Source: Liquidambar formosana (lineage: Eukaryota > Streptophyta > Magnoliopsida > Saxifragales > Altingiaceae). From it: a DNA stretch of 64,000 nt. Positions 55,939 through 64,000 of this stretch are shown one piece after another. Position numbers and translations under genes: made by a program. The notes below the pieces were generated by a model. The model was not told where the DNA came from, ran no database searches, and worked only from the letters and a program-made list of their open reading frames with translations. Location of the stretch: assembly GCA_039720395.1 (NCBI GenBank), contig JBBPBK010000141.1, positions 310,001-374,000 on the forward strand. The letters run 5' to 3'. Position 1 is the first letter of the stretch, and every line of letters starts with the position of its first letter.

Positions 55939-58900
55939 TGTAGACACCCCATTTTCACCCCCATAAGATCATGATAGGATTTGGTTAGGTTTAGAAGCAT
56001 CTAAGAGACCCTAAGCATTAAAGGACACTTTTGGCCTTTTAAGCCTTAGAAGAATAGGTCATCATTGCATGCATATTTTTGTCTCTTTGTTGAGTCCCAT
56101 TACTTGCATTTAGTTTCTGGGATCATTTTGGATATGTGTGTCAAATTTTGTTCATTTCCAGATAGGTTTGAATAGTTAATTAGAACTTTTGCGACTTGAA
56201 GGGTAATTTCGTCTTTTACTTCGTATATTTTCCAATTGACCTCCAAATTTGTTCTGGAGTGTTCCATTGATCTTAGAATGATGAAATGAGTCTAATTGAA
56301 GTGCCAATTTAATTTATTGATAGGTTTTGGATTGGTTCACCACATTACCCCATGGTTAATTGACCATTTTTCGGGTAATCGCCTCATGAAAACCCAGCCA
56401 CCTGACCGTGGTCAGGGATTTTTGGTTCAAGAATATTATAAGCTTATTCTACATTGAATCCTTGAAATTTTGGCTATTGAATCACTCAAATCGGAGTAAA
56501 AATGAAGAATTTATGTCCGTTTGAAGTTCGGAGTCCGAAATGGGCTAGAATTTTAAAAACTGAGCAAACCTGAGATTGGTCTCAGGTGACCGGTTCACCC
56601 CAACTGGTCCAACCGGTTCACCCCAACCGGTCACTCGAGGCCTCCGTCCTGATTTGTCTCTCTTTGAGATTTTAACGGAATAGGATTCTTTCACTCTGAT
56701 TTTTAGCCTTCTAAAGGACTTCTAAGCCTATTGGGAGATGGTTTTGAGTTGTTTAACATTCATGGGATTTAATTATAGCCCTAGATTGGTTTTATGGTGA
56801 ATTAATCTCAACCATTGGTCCACATGGTTGGTTGGTTGGTTATAAATAGAGGCTCATTCATGAGCATAAAGGACTTTTGGACTCTTTGACACTTCATATT
56901 CATTAGAGAGAGAGGGAGAACGAGTTGGCACTCACTCATATCACTTGGAGAAGGCTTCCTACTGCAATTTCAAAGGAGAACTAAAAGGGAACCAAGCCAA
57001 AGAGAAGGAAGAACACAGCGAAGACCTTTGCTTTGTTGTAAGTCTCCTTTGCATCATTTTACGATTCCTTCTTCTTCTACTCCATTCTCTGCATAGTTAT
57101 GGCTTAGTATTGAATTAGGAATCATATATACGCTATATTTTAGAGTGTATATGATTCAAATATGATGTGAAAGCATGCTAGTGGAATAGGATTGCGAATT
57201 GCTTGCTGTTAGGATAGTTTCTCTCTTAAGGATAGAGGTATGTTTTGTACAAAAAATTAGTTGATGTGTTTAGGCCGTTTCTCTTCATGGTTCAGTTATA
57301 TGCATGATTTTAAGCATCTTTTGTATAGGACACTTGCTGTGTAAGCCTCCTCTTCATAGGTGTATAGATGATTATTCTTTTCGAAGATAATTATCATCCT
57401 TAGAGGGTGAGGTTGTGCATAGGTGCTTTCTGGAGTGTGTTTAAGTGCGCTGTGAATTTTTTTGCATTCTTAGGTAGGATATGTAAAGAAACCATTCATG
57501 CGGAGTGATTTCTACGTAAAATTATTTCTGGATAGTTTTACTTAAGAAAGCTCGCCGTAAGGATGATTATTTCACATTCTTACATAAAATACTTACCTAA
57601 GGCATCATGTTAGATTTTCTTTTTATGTTTGGGATTGTCATATGATATTTTCATCATGGTAATTCATATTTAGCATGTTTTTAATAGTTTTTATGCATGT
57701 TAGGGTGTTTAGAGCATATAGGAGCATATTGATTTTGTTTCTCTTTTGATTTTTGTTCTTTGCATGAGTATTAGGTCATTATATGCTGTTTAGTATTCTG
57801 TCCAGATTTGATTTGGGTCTTCTAATGATGATTTGAGCATGAATATAGTTTATTTGAGCTTAATAATTGCCCTATAGAATACATAGGGTGATTAATTGGT
57901 GTTTTCTCGATGTTTCAGGATAATTTGCATATGGTAAGTGATTCATGGTAAGTTTGTTTTGATTTGTTCTCTTCTCCCTCCTTTGGGTTATTCTTTTTAC
58001 TTTGGACTGTAATTCTTAAGTTTCCATATTTTCTAAAACTCCTTTTTGAATAAGAGTTCTATCTCTTTTAGAACTCTACTTTTGTTAAAATTCTATTTTA
58101 TCCAGAGTTTTATCTCTTTTAGAATTTTACTTTTCTCAAAATTCTTTTTGGATAAGAGTTCTATCTCTTTTCAAATTCTATCTTTTCTCAAATTCCTTTT
58201 TTGGAAACTCTTCTTCTTTTTAAACTCTTCTTTTCTTTTAATAGAAACTTAGGGTTTATAGTTCATTGTAAAGGAAGTAACCCCTTCTCAATTGAACTAC
58301 GTGGACTTTGATCCTTACATCTTTGTATGTAAGGTACATAAGTGCTCATTTGATGTTCAAGTCCACCCTAGGATACTAAGTATCCTAGGTTTTCTTTTTT
58401 CTCTCTTTTTATCCATTTGTCCATCACATATTTGCTAGAGGAGTAGGATGGACCCATGCTTCATCATTTATCCATCACATATATTGCTAGAGGAGTAGGA
58501 TGGACCCATGCTTATTCATTTATCCATCACATATGATTGCTAGAGGAGTAGGATGGATTTGTTTCTTATTCTCTATCTCTCTTACTTGCTTTCCATATCT
58601 CTCTTTTTTGTTCATGGATGTTTACATGCTTTGTGGATGTTTATATGCTTTATGGATGTTCATGGATGAATGTGGATGGTTTATGGATGATTCTTTGTAT
58701 ATGCATGGTGACTAATTAGGAAGTGATTGAAATAGCCCATATAAATTCAGAGACCCATTTTGGGGCGATGTGGGTGCCTATAGGATGTTTCCTAGAACCT
58801 TCCCACATTGTAACTTAGTCTCCGAATCCTCTCTTGTTTTGATTAGACCTGCTTTTCCTTGATCGGAGTCATGTGTTTGGTTTTTACAGGTTTCTTTTTA

Positions 58901-59068
58901 AAACTATTTTCATGGTTTTCCTTTTTTCCTTAAAAAATGAGGTGGCGACTCCTTGTTTGATTGTTTTTGTGAACCTTTTAAAAACCATATTTTTATTAAT
59001 TTAAATTTCTACAAGTCTTTTTAAAAGAGGAGTTTTCCTTTCCCCTGGATCGAAACCCGTGGTTCACA
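55939..59068 (+). repeat. G4 5' LTR (3130 bp)
   Basis: Starts tgtagacaccccattttc and ends cgtggttcaca. TATAAATA at 56841-56848. In the palindrome position (about 56578-56640) it has a different inverted structure made of accggttcaccccaa repeats. Same family as G2 LTRs by the 'aaaatgaggtggcgactcc' end and R/U5, but a separate subfamily. Includes a direct repeat of 'gctagaggagtaggatggac' near 58430-58560. Confidence 0.9.
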
Positions 59069-59071
59069 GTC

Positions 59072-59088
59072 TGGCGACTCCACTAGGG
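59072..59088 (+). other. Primer binding site of G4, tRNA-Arg type
   Basis: TGGCGACTCCACTAGGG, three bases after the LTR. One base differs from the G2 site (CTAGGG for CTGGGG). Confidence 0.78.
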
Positions 59089-60016
59089 AATTAGTGGACT
59101 AGACTTAAGTAATTTATATGGGCTAATTCAATTACTGAAATTAAAATCAATCACTTGCATATGCTTGAATGTGTGCTTACTTTATTGCATTGTGTGCGCA
59201 ATTGCATTTGAATGATAGGTCGATGTATCCTTGCCTTTTTGATTGGCCTAGCCTTGACCCCGGTTCCCTTCGTTCTCGGGTGTCATGTTTGTGAAGCCAT
59301 CAACTCCTCTTGCTACGTATCCTTGGGTTTTACCCTTAGGTATATTAAATTGATCAACACATACCACTTGACTCACGCGGCATCCGTCATGCCACACATG
59401 ATAGGTATATAGTTGATTCAAGCAAGTAGGGGACACTATCCTACCCTTTTAGTGCATATAGTGGACTGTCTAGGACACATGGACTCGCCTAGTTTAAAGT
59501 CACTATGCTTGTGGAATGAATGCAGGTTCAGAGTGGATGTGTGCATGAACGTATGTGTGTATAGAATGAATGTATGTGTGGCATGAATGTGCGTTGTGGG
59601 AATGAATGTGTATAGAATGAATGGTAATGCAATTCATGTCACGGTTCTTTAAGAAGATGATACAAAGCCCTCGATACAGTGATCTGGTTTCTTGCTCTTG
59701 AATGCGGTTGGAGATATGAATGAATGCTATGTGGGTGGTTAATTTTAAGGGGTAACATGACTTTAAAATCAATCGACCTACATCCTTTTAGTACGACCTT
59801 CTTACCTAAAGCCCATTGGGCTCATAAGGATGAGAGGCCTAACTAAAGGAATGTTATTGGACCATTACCCACCCGTTTAAATCAATTGTGGAGACTAAAG
59901 GCGCTTTGTGTCACTTTGTAACTAAGTATGGGTCATTTGGTTGTAATAGAGTGCTGGCTTGGACTCATGACTCTTCAGGCCGTTTGATCAGAGGAAGTAC
60001 TAAACAAGACCTCGCC
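59089..60016 (+). other. G4 leader
   Basis: Homologue of the G2 leader. Holds a stretch of gaatgaatgt/gtgtatagaatga repeats at 59516-59630. No gene called; the small frame opening at 59888 only runs into gag in frame. Confidence 0.55.
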
Positions 60017-61860
60017 ATGGATGAGACTTTTGCATTGAATAACCCGGCTACACCCGAGAGAACATTTGTTTCTGGGATTCCTGCGGATCCACGAAGAATT
60101 GAGAGGCTATTGAATGACATACTTGGGAAGTTGGAAGAGGTGTTAGTGAAATTTGAAACTGCAATAAAAATGGCACAAGAGATCAACAACTGAACCCCGG
60201 TTCTTATCCACAATATTCCTACAGATTAGGCCATGCCCGACACTCAAGTCCATATTGCCTAAAATTAATCCAATCCATCTGCCCAAGTTGGAGGCCAAAC
60301 CCAAAATTTGCCACTTCTACATACTCAATCATCGCCTTAAAATCCACCACCTCCACATACTCAACCTCCACTACAAAATATCCCCATTTACACCCAATCA
60401 TCTACTTTTGTCCCCACCACTGAAAACCACTTTTGTCCCTACCACTGAAAACCCTCATGTAAGTGATGACCAAAAAAGGATGGCTGCAAGAATGTTAGCT
60501 TTGGAGAAGACTTTGAAGGGTATTCGTCGTACCGATGACTTTGTGGATATCCACACTCTTTCTCTTTTCCCTTAAGCAAGATTGCCAACTTCATTCAAAA
60601 TGCCAGAGTTACAGAAGTTTGATGGAACAGGTTGCCCTTAGACCCACTTGAAAATGTATGTCTGAGCAATGCAACCTCGTAGTGCTTCTGAGGAGTTGAT
60701 GGCCCAATTATTCCATGAATCACTTAGCACTTCTTCGCTACATTGGTTTCTAAGTTTGGATGAGTCGAAGACTAGAACATGGGAAGACGTATGTAGAGAG
60801 TTCACTGATCACTATAAGTATAATACAGAGGTTGACGTGATAAGGAGAGACTTGGAGACTACCAAACAGGCGGCAAATGAATCTTTCTCTTCCTACATCA
60901 CTAGGTGGAGGAAGAAAGCTTCTAAAATGTTCGATAGGCCTAATGAAGAAGAACAGATATGAATGGTGGTCAAGAACCTTGCCTATATATCACAAGCACT
61001 TGTTCGTTTATCACTTTCCCACTTTCAAAGCTCTGATTAGCTCTGGGACACAAGTTGAAGATGCAATAACCGATGGTACCATCAAGGTTGAAGATTCCTC
61101 AAGGTTTCATCGGGTAGGGAACAATAGAAAGGCACCTGCTGAAGTGAATGCAATTGCTCCACAACAGCCATAGAACATTAGCAATGGTTCTACTCCTCGT
61201 CAATTCTCTAATTTGTATGCACCATTGGACAAAGTTTGTGAAAGATTGAAAGCAAGGGGCATCCTCAAACCTCTAGACCCAACACCTCCTCCAAATTCAT
61301 TGCCTAGGTGGTACAACGAAAATGAGTACTACCATTTCCATCAATCCAAAGGTCATAGAACAGACCGTTGTGTTTGTCTCAAACATGAAATATAAGACCT
61401 TATTGACAAGAAGATCATAGGCTCACCTACCCTTCCTAACCGTCCCAATGTCACTCAAAATCCCTTACCATCCCATAACCCATCCCCTACTTCTAATGTC
61501 AATGCAATAGAAGATTCACCTTGTTCACCTCGACCCATTTGCCATTACACCACTTTCCCTATGAATCTCACCAAAGTATTTCATCATTGCAAGAAAAGAT
61601 GCCTTATCACTCCTTTTCCATCTAAGCCTTCACTCGTCCCTGGCCCATCCTTTTGCCTATACCATAGAAATTCTAGCCACGATACTAAGGATTGCACCTT
61701 GCTAAAGAAAGTGGTCCAAGACTTGATTGATGAGGGAGTTCTGATAGTTCCACAGCCAAGTCCATGTGAAGTGCCTACATTGTTGCCCATCCTACATGAA
61801 GAAAACATGCAAGAAATTGATATGTTGGAATGGGGAAATCTCGAGGAGAGGAGGAACAGT
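60017..61860 (+). pseudogene. G4 gag and protease start, disabled
   Basis: ATG at 60017 at the position matching the G2 gag start. MDETFALNNPATPERTFVSG, then a coiled-coil-like IERLLNDILGKLEEVLVKFE, stop at 60191. Capsid region 60470-60960: LKGIRRTDDFVDIHTLSLFP (stop after), LHWFLSLDESKTRTWEDVCR, EFTDHYKYNTEVDVIRRDLE, ITRWRKKASKMFDRPNEEEQ. Zinc-knuckle-like blocks: YHFHQSKGHRTDRCVCLKHE near 61327-61390 and FCLYHRNSSHDTKDCTLLKK near 61650-61710, where G is replaced by S in the second. Then the protease N-terminal acidic phrase EIDMLEW at about 61813. At least four in-frame stops. Confidence 0.87.
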
Positions 61861-62079
61861 TCGATTGATGGATTTGGATGGAATAAAGTTCTCTCGACCA
61901 ACCAATTTAGATCAACTCAAGAAATACCATGTGTAAAGTTTGTTAGGTTAAAAACCCGTAAGGGTGGCCTAGGCAAAAGAAAAGCATCAACTACGAGGGC
62001 CTGATTCTCCATCATTCAAAAAAAAAAAAAAAAAGGGAAAAAGAAAAGAAAAGAAAAGAAAATGATGGAGATACATAGG
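61861..62079 (+). pseudogene. G4 deletion scar: integrase C-terminus stub and A-rich tract
   Basis: Directly after the protease start the sequence becomes 'gatggatttggatggaataa', which matches the last 24 codons of G2 integrase (about 40271), ending in TAA at 61935. About 5.3 kb corresponding to G2 35.0-40.27 kb is absent. The 'ctacgagggcctgattc' block and an A/G run (62018-62065) follow as in G2. Cut by Copia-4 at 62080. Confidence 0.85.
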
Positions 62080-63730
62080 TGTTGGGAATCGAACAAGAGG
62101 GAAAAATACAAAGTGCGGAATATAAAAATTTTTCCTGCGATTCCCAATCCCATGAATCTAACTATGCATAACACAAAATCAAACCCTAACTACAAAGAGG
62201 GTTAGAACACTTACAGAATTTTTGTCTTCTCCTTTTTGCTCCAAGCTTTGATTCTGGACAGCGGTGAATGAGCAGCCCAAGTGTGCTGCCTCCAACGGTA
62301 TCCACACCAAGCTAGAGCTTCAAGTCCTTTCCTCCTTTTCCTTGTTGTTGCTAGTGTAGGAGGAGAGAGGAGAAAGAGAGAGGGAGGCCGGAAATTATGG
62401 CCAGCCCTTGGGGAGTCCAACTTATGATGATGTCACACATCATAGTGTGACTTATATAGTCCACACTAAGAGGGCCGGCCCTAGGGGGAAAACCTATTAG
62501 GGTTTTATGCAATTTCTCTAAATTGCAAAATAACCCCTATAAATTATATCAAATATAAATAGGCCTCAAAGAACTATTCTTTATGCACTCACACCCTTTC
62601 TCTCATAGACTTTAAAGCTCATCTTGCATGATCAGTGTGTGACCCATTGGGTTCACATCATCAAGTAGTAGGAATAGCACGAGGTGTGCACAATGGAACT
62701 CTTTCCATTTAGGGTCTAATTGGAACTCCTTCCAATTCCCTAATTGATTATAACTCACTTATATCAATTAGGGCTTCTACTAACCATGAGTAACACCTAG
62801 CATATGGCTCATGGTGTGGTCCTTAATGAGGTGAATAGTCATTTACAAAGAACCCTTCTGTTATAGTTTATAGGTTACAATTGCATCCTTCCTTCAACAC
62901 AATGTCTCCAATTGAACTAATAGGACATGGAAGTCTGTCAAGTCCCTAGTTCAATTACTTTATACTCATTCATAGATATCAACTCATTGATGAACTCATG
63001 AAACTCTTTTCATATTCATCCTACCATGGCCATGGATTTAATGAGTTATATTATGAATGCTATATGAGACATTCTCTCTCTTTTTCCTAAGAGTGATGGA
63101 TCCCTTGTTGATCACTCACATGCCTTCATACACATAGCAGTAGGGCCAATGAACACCTTTGCAGACCCTTGAATAGGATCTGCACTTAGTGTTATCAAAC
63201 TTCTAAAGCTACATGCATAAGGCAACTATAATGTCTCAGGTCTAAGGATTACTTGTACCACTATAATAATGAGAAACTGATTGATAGGCAGGATAAAACT
63301 CCATTCAGTTTATCTCATATCTTTGGTCACATTCAGTGTACCTATTCTCGCAATAGGCACCCATTTGTTGGTTGTAGTGTCTCCACACAAATAGCTTGAG
63401 ACTAGCTATCCTCCTATAGAGTCAGCCTAACAAGTGCTAGTCCTATGGTTCATTACTGTCCATCATAGTGAACCTTCAACTAGGAATGCTTTAGGAGTTT
63501 AGTACAGAGATATATCTATAGTCTCAAAATTACAACTCTTTGTAATTCCATATTCTCAACTCTAACTCCATGGATATATTATGTAAATATAAATTATGCA
63601 TATAAACATAATAGAATAAGCCCTTTTATTAAATCAATAATAAATGTGACATACATAAATGAAATCAAATGATTGTTCCTAGTGCCTAAACAATCATCTC
63701 TATGATTGGCTCTAGGGCATAATCCTAACA
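62080..63730 (-). repeat. Copia-4 3' LTR, minus strand (1651 bp)
   Basis: Reverse complement of a copia LTR that starts TGTTAGGATTATGCC (at 63730) and ends CGATTCCCAACA (at 62080). TATATAAG on the minus strand near 62458-62451. Most of its length follows the Copia-1 LTR, while its terminal sequence matches the 22542-23107 subfamily. Confidence 0.93.
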
Positions 63731-64000
63731 ATCTCCCACTTGCACTAAAGACAATCGACCATGTATCGCATACCTATCTTCTCAAGATGTTGGTCCTAGA
63801 CATAACCAATTATGTTTTAAAGCTTTAGTCAGTAGGTCTACAAAAACTTATGTAGATAATATCTTCTGTAATGTATCTATTACCTCTTCCAATGATTCCT
63901 CTAATCACTTGGAATTGTCACTCTATGAGTTTGGACTTTTGATGAGACCGTGATTCCTATACTTGAGCTATAGACCCATTGTTGTCACAAAACAAGGTGT
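63731..64000 (-). pseudogene. Copia-4 RNase H end and polypurine tract
   Basis: Minus strand: the polypurine tract gtgggagat next to the LTR, preceded by the relic of the terminal 'VDPLTKAL' phrase (about 63820-63840), as in Copia-1 8590-8720. The element continues beyond the window. Confidence 0.85.

Noticed and set aside
58046..58252. Phe/Ser-rich frame in the G4 LTR as a membrane peptide
   Set aside because: It is a translation of a degenerate tandem repeat (agttctatctcttttagaat type) in the LTR, not a gene.

Overview
The window is repeat-dense nuclear DNA of a flowering plant, probably a eudicot or magnoliid with a large genome. I see no single-copy host gene, tRNA, rRNA or CRISPR. Nearly every base belongs to nested LTR retrotransposons: three Ty1/copia bodies of one family, and Ty3/gypsy elements of the Tat type. 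The Tat call rests on a tRNA-Arg-like primer site, two RNase H domains, a G-patch after the protease and an intron in pol, as in Ogre-like elements. The species cannot be named from the sequence.

Layout. 1-10392: Copia-1 (partial 5' LTR, primer site, long leader, decayed gag/INT/RT, 3' LTR), with a LINE inserted in its RT at 5778-7575. 10393-10985: unassigned. 10986-23107: Copia-2, with a truncated left LTR, an inverted LTR fragment, a decayed body carrying a gypsy solo LTR (16308-19011), a 3' LTR and a further LTR piece. 23108-28240: minus-strand Tat element G1, truncated at both ends. 28241-29490 and 53618-55547: the two halves of one minus-strand Tat LTR (element G3), split by G2. 29491-53612: G2, a complete 24.1-kb Tat element with matching target duplications (atatt). 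55548-55938: rest of G3. 55939-62079: G4, a plus-strand Tat element with most of pol deleted. 62080-64000: a minus-strand Copia (Copia-4) running off the window.

G2 is the most informative element. On the plus strand it has LTR, primer site, gag, protease plus G-patch, a 186-bp intron that restores frame, RT, RNase H, a second RNase H and integrase. Antisense to these, between integrase and the 3' LTR, lie two plant-mobile-domain-like genes. The distal one (P1, 42520-47922) resolves into seven exons, all in phase 0. The proximal one (P2, 40697-41983) is an unbroken 428-codon ORF with its own TATA box. A GC-rich palindrome typical of the Tat LTR promoters also lies upstream of both antisense genes. 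Two tandem arrays precede the 3' LTR.

A second strong signal is in the copia leaders. Upstream of gag, both Copia-1 (3195-3895) and Copia-2 (14395-15090) encode a chain of hairpins. Three of these present the same 17-nt loop within an element but a different loop between elements, and their stems carry compensatory changes. This looks like a conserved functional RNA that I cannot match to a described family.
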